From Chelatococcus sp. YT9 (GTDB taxonomy: Bacteria; Pseudomonadota; Alphaproteobacteria; Rhizobiales; Beijerinckiaceae), in NCBI RefSeq assembly GCF_018398315.1, contig NZ_JAHBRW010000001.1, positions 1,236,001 through 1,300,000 of the forward strand: a stretch of 64,000 bases of DNA, in the 5' to 3' direction. The notes beneath the pieces were generated by a model. That model was not told where the DNA came from, did no database searches, and worked only from the letters and a program-made list of their open reading frames with translations. The position numbers were made by a program, and so were the translations under genes. This document shows, in pieces, positions 54,313-63,400 of the stretch; position 1 is the stretch's first letter, and each line of letters begins with the position of its first letter.

Positions 54313-55289
54313 TGCGGCCTCCAGCAGGCCAAGCGATGCGCGGTACCGGCCACCAGCGGCGGCATGTCCGTCGCGCACACAGCGTCGGGGTGCGGACAGC
54401 GCGGCTGGAAAGGACAGCCGGCCGACATGCGGCCGAGACGTGGTGGCGTCCCCTCGATGGTCGCGAGGGGTCCGACCGGTCCGTCGAGCCGCGGCACGCA
54501 GGAGCGCAGCAATCGGGTATAAGGATGGCGCGCGCCGAGCTCGATGGTTTCAACGGGCCCGTCCTCGACGACCTTGCCGCCATACATGACAACGACGCGG
54601 TCCACGATTTCCGACACGAGTTGCAGGTTGTGGGAGATGAAGACAACGGCGAGACCCAGATCCCGGCGCAGTTCCGCGATCAGGTCAACGATCTGCGCCT
54701 GCACCGTGACGTCAAGCGCCGTGGTGGGCTCATCCGCGATCAGAAGGCGTGGGCGGCAGGCGATCGCCATGGCGATCAGCGCGCGCTGGCGCATGCCACC
54801 CGAGAATTCATGGGGATAGGCATCGAGCCGCCGCACCGCATCACGAATGCCGACCCGTTCCAGCGCGTCGGCGGCCACTCTCCGCGCTTCGGTTTGTCCG
54901 ACCCCACGATGGGCACGGACCACGTCCGTGATCTGCCGACCAATGGTGAGTGCCGGATTGAGCGAACTTTGCGGATCCTGGAAGACCATCGCCAGCTCCC
55001 GGCCGCGAAGGCTGCGCATCTCCGCCTCGCTCATCTCCGTCAGATCGCGGCCGTCGAACGTGATGCGCCCGCCGGTGATGCGGGCCGTACTGCCGAGCAG
55101 GCGCATCGCCGCTAGCATGCTGAGGCTCTTGCCGGAACCCGATTCACCGACGATGCCGACAGCCTCGCCGGGCGCCACCCTGAGATCCACCCCACGCACC
55201 GCCTCGATCACGCCCCCGCCGGCGGCACGGAAGCCGACACGCAAGCCTTCGATGGCAAGAAGCGGAGCGTTCATGGCAACCGCACTCAT
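54309..55289 (-). CDS. Peptide-type ABC transporter ATPase (OppD/DppD-like)
   Basis: A 326-residue ATPase with Walker A GESGSGKS (48-55), VFQDPQSSLNP, signature FSGGMRQRALIAMAI and Walker B LLIADEPTTALD. The C-terminal domain ends with GCPFQPRCPHPDAVC, the conserved Cys-rich segment of OppD/DppD proteins. It overlaps the permease upstream and the OppF-like gene downstream by four bases. Confidence 0.93.
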   Translation of the reverse strand: MSAVAMNAPLLAIEGLRVGFRAAGGGVIEAVRGVDLRVAPGEAVGIVGESGSGKSLSMLAAMRLLGSTARITGGRITFDGRDLTEMSEAEMRSLRGRELAMVFQDPQSSLNPALTIGRQITDVVRAHRGVGQTEARRVAADALERVGIRDAVRRLDAYPHEFSGGMRQRALIAMAIACRPRLLIADEPTTALDVTVQAQIVDLIAELRRDLGLAVVFISHNLQLVSEIVDRVVVMYGGKVVEDGPVETIELGARHPYTRLLRSCVPRLDGPVGPLATIEGTPPRLGRMSAGCPFQPRCPHPDAVCATDMPPLVAGTAHRLACWRPQ

Positions 55290-56170
55290 GCGACCAATGT
55301 CCTTGTTTCACTGCGCGGATCGAACAGATCGCGCACGGCGTCGCCCAGCAGGTTGAAGCCAACGACAGTGATTGATATCGCGAGCCCGGGAAAAACCGGC
55401 AGCCACCACTCACCGGAATAGATGGCGCTTCGAGCATCGGAAAGCATGGTGCCCCAGCTCGGGCTCGGCGGTTGAACGCCCAACCCCACGAAGCTAACAG
55501 ATGCCTCGATGACGATGCCGATCGCGACGAGCAGCGTCGCCTGGACGATGATCGGCGACAGGCAGTTGGGCAGGATGTCGCCGAGCACGATTTCCCTGTG
55601 GCTTGCACCCTGGAGCAGACGCGCCTTGACGAAATCGGCGCGCACCACCCGTTGCGCCACCGCATAGGTGACCCGGCCAAACACAGGCGAAAAGAGAACT
55701 CCCACGAGCAGCACGATCTTCGCCTCGTTCGGCAGGGCGAGAGGCCCCAGGTGCAGGGGCCCCACCCCCAGGATGCCGACAATAGCGATGGCCCAGACGA
55801 GGAGCGGGATGGCCGCGATGCCATCGATGATGCGCATCACCAGCTGATCGCCCAGGCCGCCCTTATAAGCCGCGAACAGACCTGCGGACACGCCGATGAG
55901 GGCGCCGATGAGGACCGCCCCAATTCCCACGGTGAGCGAAGCGCGGGCACCATAGATGATGCGACTGAGGACATCCCGCCCCGCCTGATCCGTGCCCAGC
56001 CAATGCACGGCGTCCGGCGGCGTCAGCCTGTCCTCCAGGATCACCTCCACAGGATCGAACGGCGCGATCAGGGGCGCGAGCAGCGCGCTGCCAAGCATCA
56101 GCGCCACGAAAGCGGCGCCGAGCCAACCCGTCCAATCCACGCTGCGCAGGGCCAGGGACCAGCGGTTCAT
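55286..56170 (-). CDS. Peptide-type ABC permease (DppC-like)
   Basis: A 294-residue permease with about six hydrophobic segments. The N-terminus is extended before APFDPVEVILEDRL, and WLGTDQAGRDVLSRIIYGARASL and the later EAR-type coupling loop around EASVSFVGLGVQPPSPSWG are typical of DppC/OppC. I took the start MNRWSLALRSVDW, which overlaps the other permease by four bases. Confidence 0.93.
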   Translation of the reverse strand: MNRWSLALRSVDWTGWLGAAFVALMLGSALLAPLIAPFDPVEVILEDRLTPPDAVHWLGTDQAGRDVLSRIIYGARASLTVGIGAVLIGALIGVSAGLFAAYKGGLGDQLVMRIIDGIAAIPLLVWAIAIVGILGVGPLHLGPLALPNEAKIVLLVGVLFSPVFGRVTYAVAQRVVRADFVKARLLQGASHREIVLGDILPNCLSPIIVQATLLVAIGIVIEASVSFVGLGVQPPSPSWGTMLSDARSAIYSGEWWLPVFPGLAISITVVGFNLLGDAVRDLFDPRSETRTLVA

Positions 56171-57114
56171 GCCGCGCTCCTCTGGCGCGGATCCAGCGTG
56201 CGGTTGACGAGGTCTGCAGCAAGATTGGCCATGACGAAGATGACCGTGAACAGGAAGACGATGCCCTGCAGCAGCAGGAAATCGCGCTGCGAGATCGCGT
56301 TCAGCAGCGCCCGCGACAGCCCGGGGATGTTGAACACCTGCTCGATGATCAAAGCCCAGCCGAACATGTAGCCGAAGGAAAGCGCAGCCAGATTGATGAC
56401 CGGCGGCAACGCGTTGACGAGCGCATAAGCGACAACTTTCCACGCCGGCAGGCCCATGGCGCGCGCCGTGCGCACATAGTCTCCTCGCAACGCCTCCTGC
56501 AGGCTTGCCTGCGTCATGCGAGCAAGAACCGCGACATAGTAAACCGCCAGCGAGACAGCGGGCATCAGAATGGTCTGGAGGTGCAACATCAAGCCTGCGG
56601 AAGGCGGCGCATAGCCACCCGGGGGTAGCAGGCGCAGATCCACCGCGATGAAGCGTATAAGGATGATCCCCAGCCAGAACGCCGGGATCGACAAGCCGAC
56701 GACGGCCCCCAGCCGCGCCAGCCTGTCGAACACACCCCCCGGTTGCAAGGCTGCCGCGATGCCAATGGCGAGGCCGAAGACCACTGCGATAACAAAGGCA
56801 AAAAGAACGATCGACAACGTAACCGGAAGTGAGGCCATGATTTCCCCCGCCACATCCCGCCCCGTGACGAACGATTTTCCGAAGTCTCCATGCGTGAAAA
56901 CGTCGTTAAGCCAGGCGCCGTACTGGACCAGAACGGGCCTATCAAGGCCGTGGCTCTGCTCGAACTGGGCGATTTGCTGCACGGTGGCGTCCGTTCCCAG
57001 GACGACCCGGGCGGGGGAGCCCGGACCGGATCGCGTCAGGATAAACAACGCCAGCCCTACGAACAGCAACGTGCCAATAGAAGAGACTATTCGGCCGGCG
57101 ATCAGGCGGAACAT
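56167..57114 (-). CDS. Peptide-type ABC permease (DppB-like)
   Basis: A 315-residue permease with six predicted helices. It opens with the DppB pattern (an N-terminal helix, then GSPARVVLG), followed by LSIPAFWLGIILI and, at the C-terminus, FNIPGLSRALLNAISQRDFLLLQG. It lies 15 bases after the binding protein gene and overlaps DppC by four bases. Confidence 0.93.
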   Translation of the reverse strand: MFRLIAGRIVSSIGTLLFVGLALFILTRSGPGSPARVVLGTDATVQQIAQFEQSHGLDRPVLVQYGAWLNDVFTHGDFGKSFVTGRDVAGEIMASLPVTLSIVLFAFVIAVVFGLAIGIAAALQPGGVFDRLARLGAVVGLSIPAFWLGIILIRFIAVDLRLLPPGGYAPPSAGLMLHLQTILMPAVSLAVYYVAVLARMTQASLQEALRGDYVRTARAMGLPAWKVVAYALVNALPPVINLAALSFGYMFGWALIIEQVFNIPGLSRALLNAISQRDFLLLQGIVFLFTVIFVMANLAADLVNRTLDPRQRSAA

Positions 57115-57129
57115 GGGTCCAGACCGCGT

Positions 57130-58689
57130 TTAAACTTTGGTCTCGCCGACATACATCGTCAAACCCTGGTTGACCTTGAAGTCTTTCACCCGGTCGCGCC
57201 AGAGATTCGATGCGTGCACGTAACCGAGCACGCCGATTGGCGCATCACGCGCGACGATAGACTGGATCTTGCCATAGATCTCCTTGAGCTTGGCCTGCTC
57301 CGTTTCGGCGAAGGCGGCTGCGAGCAGCCCGGTAAGTTCCGGGTTGTCATAGCCCGTGCTCTTTGACAGCACCTGACCTGGCGTCAGCGTCACCTGCACG
57401 ATATAGCTCGCCTCGCCCGGCGACATGAAGACCTGCAGCGCCATCTGATGCTCACCGCGCGCGATCTGCTGGATGAGCACTGAGAATTCATAGACCTTCA
57501 GGTTGACCTTGATTCCAATTTTGGCGAGCTGCGACTGTACGAAGATCGCTGCGTCCTTGGTATCGAGCAGGTAAGGCTCGGCCTGGATGCTGAGATCAAC
57601 CTCAGCGCCGTTCGGATACTTGGATTTCGCGAGAAATTCCTTGGCACGATCAAGGTTATACCCAAGCTCCTTGTCGGCCTCCGCGTTGTACCACCAGCCA
57701 CGCGGCGGCGCCGGGACGGAGGTTGGATCAAGGAGCCCGTAGTAAACCTTGTCGCCGATGACCTTGCGATCCAGCGCAGCCGAAATCGCCTTGCGGAAAT
57801 TTACATCGTCGAGCGGCGGCTTGAGATTGTTCGTGAACATGAGCAGCGCACCGCCCAAGGTGGGCCGTGAGGCGCCGGTGACGCCGGGCATATCCTTGAG
57901 CTTGCTGAACTCACGTGGTGGGGGCGCGCTGATGATATCCACCTGCCCCGTCAGGAGATAGGCGACACGCGTCGCATCCTCCTGGATCATCTTGACGACG
58001 AGCCGGTCCCAATGTGGCAGCCCCTTGCGCCAGTAATTCGGATTCTTCTTGAAGCTGATGTAGTCGTTCGGCTTCCACTCCTCGAAAATGCCGAAACCTG
58101 TTCCGACGCCGGCCGGCCGCGACTTGAAATAATCGTCGCCATGCTCCTTGCGCGATCCCGCCGGGAAAATCCCCATATACTTCGTCAGGAAGTAGAGCCA
58201 GGGCCCGTAGGGCTCGCTGAGCTCAAACTGCACCTTGTCCGGCGCAAGCGCCGTCACCTTGGCGATACGTGTGAAAAGCGAACGCCGCGCGGCCTTGTTC
58301 TCCGGATCGAGCAGATAATCGAAACTGTATTTCACGTCCTCGGCTGTCATCTTCTTGCCGTTCTGGAACGTGACGTCATCGCGCAGTTCGAAGACGTAGG
58401 TCTTCTTGTCAGCGGAAATCGTCGGCAGCGCCTTCGCGAGCTGCGGCTTCAGCACACCATCGACATCATACTCGACCAGGTTCTCGAAGACCGTCTGGCC
58501 GAGCACCATGGCGTCATGATTGAGCTGGTTGATCGGATCCATCGTGATCGGATTGCTCGGCAACACGATCGTCAGCGTCTTGCCCTCGTTGGGCTGCGCA
58601 TGGAGCAAGCTGGCCGGGAGGAAGGAGGCCAGGGCACCCGCGGCGCCGCCGGCAAGCAAGCGGCGGCGGTCAGTCTGAAAACGATCCAT
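57130..58689 (-). CDS. Peptide-type ABC solute-binding protein, family 5
   Basis: A 519-residue secreted binding protein. The N-terminus has a Tat-like RRR followed by LLAGGAAGALASF, with cleavage likely after LLHA (residue 31). The family 5 signature LRDDVTFQNGKKMTAEDVKYSFDY is clear, as is the distal FRKAISAALDRKVI. Family 5 proteins bind di- and oligopeptides, nickel chelates and other compounds. It is the first gene of the leftward operon, divergent from a LysR gene. An upstream in-frame start adds five residues. Confidence 0.93.
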   Translation of the reverse strand: MDRFQTDRRRLLAGGAAGALASFLPASLLHAQPNEGKTLTIVLPSNPITMDPINQLNHDAMVLGQTVFENLVEYDVDGVLKPQLAKALPTISADKKTYVFELRDDVTFQNGKKMTAEDVKYSFDYLLDPENKAARRSLFTRIAKVTALAPDKVQFELSEPYGPWLYFLTKYMGIFPAGSRKEHGDDYFKSRPAGVGTGFGIFEEWKPNDYISFKKNPNYWRKGLPHWDRLVVKMIQEDATRVAYLLTGQVDIISAPPPREFSKLKDMPGVTGASRPTLGGALLMFTNNLKPPLDDVNFRKAISAALDRKVIGDKVYYGLLDPTSVPAPPRGWWYNAEADKELGYNLDRAKEFLAKSKYPNGAEVDLSIQAEPYLLDTKDAAIFVQSQLAKIGIKVNLKVYEFSVLIQQIARGEHQMALQVFMSPGEASYIVQVTLTPGQVLSKSTGYDNPELTGLLAAAFAETEQAKLKEIYGKIQSIVARDAPIGVLGYVHASNLWRDRVKDFKVNQGLTMYVGETKV

Positions 58690-58864
58690 CGAAGTCCCCC
58701 TCATTCTTGGACGCTGCCGCGCGGGACAGGAAAGCGCGGCAGATCAGGCGAGCGTAGCACCAAGAGCCGCTCGAATTAAAATAAGAAGCCTTGGCCACTT
58801 GATTGCATTTCGCTATCATCTTGGGTGTCGACCCATGTCGGCAGCAATAGGTCTCTACCGTCCC

Positions 58865-59752
58865 ATGCGCTACACTTTCGGTCAGGCCGAAGCCTTCTAT
58901 TGGGTTGCCCGTCTCGGTGGCTTCCGCGCGGCGGCGGCGCATCTCAACCTCTCCCAGCCGACGGTAAGCCTGCGGGTGAAAGAGCTCGAGCGCATTCTCG
59001 GCGGTGATCTTTTCGATCGCTCCCTGTATCGCCCGGTGCCGACCTCACTGGGCGCCAGCATCTACAGCGACGTGGAGCGCATGCTCGCCCACGCGGAGCT
59101 CGTGCAACGCCGCTCGAGAGAGGACATGCCCGGCCACGGCCTCCTGCGCATCGGCGCCGCCGATTCATTTGCGGCGCGCATCCTTCCGGATCTCCTGGCG
59201 GCGCTCGCGGCCCGCCACCCGAGCCTGCAGGTCGACGTGACCGTTGATTTCAGTACACGGCTGGAGCAGCTCCTGCTCGACCGGGCTATCGATATCGCCT
59301 TCCTGTCGCAGCCGCGCGCTCACGAGAAGATCGTGATTACCCCGCTGTGGCAGATCGATCTCGTCTGGGTGATCGGACGAAATTTGGCCTTCGATGGCGA
59401 TATCGCCACGCCGGAGAAGCTTGTTGGGCTGCCCATCTTTACCAACAGCCCACCTTCCGGGCTGTTCACCACCATACAGATGTGGTTCGGCACCCGCGGT
59501 CTGAAACCGCTGAGACTGAATACGTGTAATCCGCTGACGGTGATTGCGCGGCTGGCGAACGCCGGCACGGGCGCGGCCCTGCTGCCGCGGGAGATTCTCG
59601 GCTTTTCAGGCGAGGGGCTCGATCTCAGGGTGCTGGAAGCAGACCCGCCGGTCGCGGGCCATCACCTCTGTGCCATGTGGTGGGAAGCCGAGACTTCGGG
59701 CGAATATGCCTATTTGGCCGACATGGCCCGGCAGATCGCGCTACGCAACTAG
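58865..59752 (+). CDS. LysR-family transcriptional regulator
   Basis: A 295-residue regulator whose N-terminus carries the LysR helix-turn-helix (AEAFYWVARLGGFRAAAAHLNLSQPTVSLRVKELE) and whose C-terminal half is a substrate-binding-protein-like effector domain. It is divergent from the long transport and hydantoinase operon (175 bases to the first gene) and very probably controls it. Starts at 58835 and a TTG at 58799 would lengthen the protein; I chose the ATG that puts the helix-turn-helix at the usual distance from the N-terminus. Confidence 0.9.
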   Translation: MRYTFGQAEAFYWVARLGGFRAAAAHLNLSQPTVSLRVKELERILGGDLFDRSLYRPVPTSLGASIYSDVERMLAHAELVQRRSREDMPGHGLLRIGAADSFAARILPDLLAALAARHPSLQVDVTVDFSTRLEQLLLDRAIDIAFLSQPRAHEKIVITPLWQIDLVWVIGRNLAFDGDIATPEKLVGLPIFTNSPPSGLFTTIQMWFGTRGLKPLRLNTCNPLTVIARLANAGTGAALLPREILGFSGEGLDLRVLEADPPVAGHHLCAMWWEAETSGEYAYLADMARQIALRN

Positions 59753-59908
59753 CGCGAGCCACAAGACAGGGCGTGGGGCAGCTGCGCGTCGGCGCGTGTC
59801 CCGCCTCTCTCACATGAGCGTGGCGCGTCAATCCCGATCGGCGGTCCCCGGCTGCGCTCTTGCCCGACGCACCTGCGAGCAACCTCAGCAGTCCAGGCCG
59901 AAGCGGGA

Positions 59909-60325
59909 TTACGAAGTCGGGCGCTGGTCGGCGGCAGCCTTGACGATCTTCTGGACCGTTCGGAAAGACATTCCGGATGTGCGCGCCAGCTTCCGAATCG
60001 ACCAATTCGTTCCTGACGCATCGGAATCCCGGTGCGAGAAACGCAGGCTGACGACCTGCTCGACAGTGTCCGCGCCGAACTTCGGCAGCCGGCCGCGGCG
60101 TGGCTCCTTGATGCCATCGAGGCCCATCTCGGCATAGCGCTTCCGCCATTTTCCGACGGCCTGCTGAGAGAGCTTCATGGTTTCGCTGATGGCGTTGTTG
60201 CGGGCTCCAGCGGCCGCCAGGAGAATGCACTGCGCTCTCAGCCGTTCATCCGGCGAGGCAGTCTGCATCCATTGTTCGAGTTCAAGGCGGGCGGCTTCAG
60301 ACAGCGTGATCGGCTGCGCCTTCAT
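59909..60325 (-). CDS. IS630-type helix-turn-helix protein (transposase N-terminus only)
   Basis: A 138-residue frame matching the DNA-binding half of IS630-family transposases: an N-terminal helix with LSEAARLELEQWM, then LRAQCILLAAAGARNNAISETMKLSQQAVGKWRKRYAEMGLDGI and a WSIRKLARTSGMSFRTVQKIV helix-turn-helix. The DDE catalytic half is absent, and nothing recognisable follows downstream. It could be a decayed insertion sequence or a domesticated regulator. No terminal inverted repeats were found. I took the ATG in MKAQPITL. Confidence 0.68.
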   Translation of the reverse strand: MKAQPITLSEAARLELEQWMQTASPDERLRAQCILLAAAGARNNAISETMKLSQQAVGKWRKRYAEMGLDGIKEPRRGRLPKFGADTVEQVVSLRFSHRDSDASGTNWSIRKLARTSGMSFRTVQKIVKAAADQRPTS

Positions 60326-60399
60326 GACTTCCTCCGGTGCGGGGATCGCCTGCGGCGACCGGTGCGGCCTCAATCGGAAAGTCGACATGCACGGTAATG

Positions 60400-60431
60400 A
60401 AAAATAGGACCCGGCGCGTACGCCGGGTCCC
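60400..60431 (-). terminator. Rho-independent terminator of the RTX gene
   Basis: GGACCCGGCG and CGCCGGGTCC form a perfect ten-base-pair stem with a four-base loop. On the minus strand it is followed by TATTTTT. It lies about 40 bases after the stop codon of the RTX gene and is the clearest terminator in the window. Confidence 0.88.
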
Positions 60432-60471
60432 GAATGGCAGCCATCCAAGGGGATGGAGGATCTCCGACCGA

Positions 60472-63400
60472 TCAGCCAGTGAAGACCAGATCGTCCTGAG
60501 AGATACCCGTGACGCCTGTCAGCTCGACAACATCAACGATGTTAAAGTTGTAAGCGGTGACTGGACCAGCCGACTCCGTAGCAACCTGGGCAAGGCTGAT
60601 GTGGAAGTCGCCGCCGGTATCGCGCCAGCCGATCAGGAAGGCATCGCCGACATCAACGTCGTTGTCTGCGATGATCGCCTGCATGCTGCCGATGTTTAGC
60701 GCTGAAGCAACTGCGTTGTGATTGGCGAACGTGCCGGTCACATCGATGAAGGAAGGCGTGGACACGAGGCTCCCCAAGTTGCTGAGCACGTTGTCGAGCG
60801 TCAGGAAGTCAGCCTGGATATAGTCTTCCGTGTCGAAAGCCGAGCCGACGACATCACCATGGGTGTTGACGAGATCGCCCGGGAGGTAGTTGTTCATCGC
60901 GCTGATGTCGATGACAATCTTGTCGTTACCATCGTAATTGAAGTCGGTAATGACGTTGTGCGAGACAGTCTGGCCGCCACTGTTCGTCTGGCCGACGTTG
61001 TTGAGATAAACCCAATCGTTCCCAGCGCCGAGCGTGATCGAGTTCTTCCCGGTCGTCGCGGTAACGATGTAGTCGTTGCCAGCGCCAGCATCAACGACGT
61101 TGTTGCCGGCACCTGTGAAGACGAAATCATTGCCCCCACCGGCGTCGATGTTGTCGTTGCCAGAGCCAGCTTTGATCCAGTCACCGGTAACTTGACCGAT
61201 GTGGTCGTCATTATCACCGAAGCCGTCTGCGCCTTCATTGTTGAAGTTGTAGAAATTCTCCGGCTGGCTGCCGTCGACATGATCGTTGCCGACCGGGCCA
61301 AGGCTCACGAAGCTCTGCGAGACATCGCTAATCGATGCATAATCTTCAACGTCGTTGTCCGTTCCGATGAAGTTGACACCGCCCTTGTCGTTAAAGAAGT
61401 CAACATGGACCGTATCTTCGGTAAGGCCGGAATAGTCCTGGTTCTTGATCGCCTGATTGGCAAACGTGAACCAGTGACCGCCGTCACCGCGATCGCTTTC
61501 CTGCCAATCACCTTCTTCGAAGATGCCGGCGCCGGACGCGGTCAACGTGCCGAGGCTGGAGCCTTCCGAAAGGTTGTTAGCGAGGATCCAGGTGCCGACA
61601 CCGACCGAGCCGCCATTGGCGATCGTGATCGTGGTCTTCTCGACATCGCCGGCGCCGAGGTACCAGAGGTTGGTCTCGGAGTCGTTCTCTGCGGACAGCG
61701 TGATCTCCGAGATCGTAGCGCCATTCGAAAGAACCGGGCTGCTCAGATCGCCAAGAGCATTGATGAGGTTGACGTTGGTCGTGGAGCCCTGCGCCGAAGA
61801 GAGATGGATCTCGTCGAGGTAACGGGCCGCATCAAACGGAGGCGGGTTCTGGAAGCCCAGAGCAAGACCCACACCAACGGAGTTGATGTAGATATCGCCG
61901 CTCGCCGTCGCATGGGCGTCAAAACGCTCCAGCGCGTCAACGTTGCGGATGTCGCGCAGCATGATGTCGCCGGTGTCCTTGGTCTCGAAGGACATGTCGG
62001 TAACAGCATTGGTGCCGCCGATATCGGCAAAACCGCCCATATAGTAGTAGGAGTCGGAATAGTCACCACCCGCCCATTGCGGATAGGCACCCTTATAACC
62101 GAGGATCAGGTCGCCCTTGCCGCTGTTCTCAACAGTCAGAACACGCGTCACCGGGTGAGCTGCGTCGGTGATGTCAAACTGCCAGGCGTCGCCCGAAAGA
62201 TCAGGCTGCTGGTTATTGAAGTACGTGTCGAACTGGCCTTTCGACTCGAAGTGGAACTCGCCGGCGCGCTTCACGCCGAGAGCACCCGCGTCGTCATTGG
62301 CCTTGTTGTTCGCCCAGGTGACCTTCAGGTTGCTGTCGGAGACACCGGGAGCGTACTCGATAAGGTGATAGGCGTTGGCCTGCGTGCCGAACACGTTCAG
62401 GTTCGCCACCGTCGAGTCCATGTTGATCAACGCGAAGCGGTTGCTGCTCTCGTTGACATTCACGGTCTTGACGTCATCGACCTTGGCGAAGTTGAGCGTC
62501 GCATTGGCCTTGAACGTGAGGTCGAAGGTCTCGATCTCGGTGCTCGTCGGCGCGCGCGTGCCACCCGTGGTGAAGGTCGCATAGAGCGTGTCGTTGCCGC
62601 CGTTCCCATCGAACACGTCGCCGTTGGAGAGCGTGTCGCCGGTGTAGAGCTTGTCGTTGCCCGCGCCGAGCTTGACATTGATGTCAGTGGTCGAGTCGGA
62701 GATGTTCAGCGACAGGTTCGACTTGGCAGCCGAGGCGTCGATGCTGGTGAGGCCAGCGTCGAGGGCGTTCTTGATGCGGAAGTCGAGGCCGGCCGTGCCG
62801 CCGTCGATCGTCAGCTTCGTGGTGCCCTGGGAGTGGAACGAGTTGACGTCCGACGTGAAGCCCGCCGTGTCGTTGATGGTCAGCGCGACCGTCTCGATCT
62901 TGGCACCGGCGTCAGCCGTCAATTCGACATCGCCGCGAACTTCCTTGAGGCCGAGCTTCACAACCTTGCCGGCACCGACAGCCTGAGCGTCAAAGTCGAG
63001 CGTGGTGTGCAGCAGGCCGTTCGACGAGACATCGTCGTCGATGCTGTAGACGGTGTCCGAGCTCTGCAGATTGCTGAGCTTGGTGTCGACACGCAGCGTG
63101 TCGAGAGCGATCGCGTCGATCTCGGTCCAGCGGCGGGTGTCAACGGTGACCGGGCCCGTGCCAGCGGCGTCGCTGGTGCCGACCGTGATGAGGTCGACGT
63201 TCTTGATCGTCTGGCCGTCATAACCACCCGAGGTGAACTCGAGCTCGACCGAGCCGGAATTGCCGGTGATGATGTCGCCAGCCGTCAGCGTGCCCGTGCC
63301 ACCACGAACGACGTCGCCGTCATGGATGTTGAGGATGTCGACGCCCGAGGTCAGCGGAATGGTCTCCGGCTCCGGCTGCGGCTCCGGCGGCAGGAAGTCC

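Noticed and set aside
59625-60230. A 201-residue minus-strand frame overlapping the IS630-type gene
   Set aside because: It is a different frame from the clear helix-turn-helix sequence and is Arg/Pro-rich without motifs.
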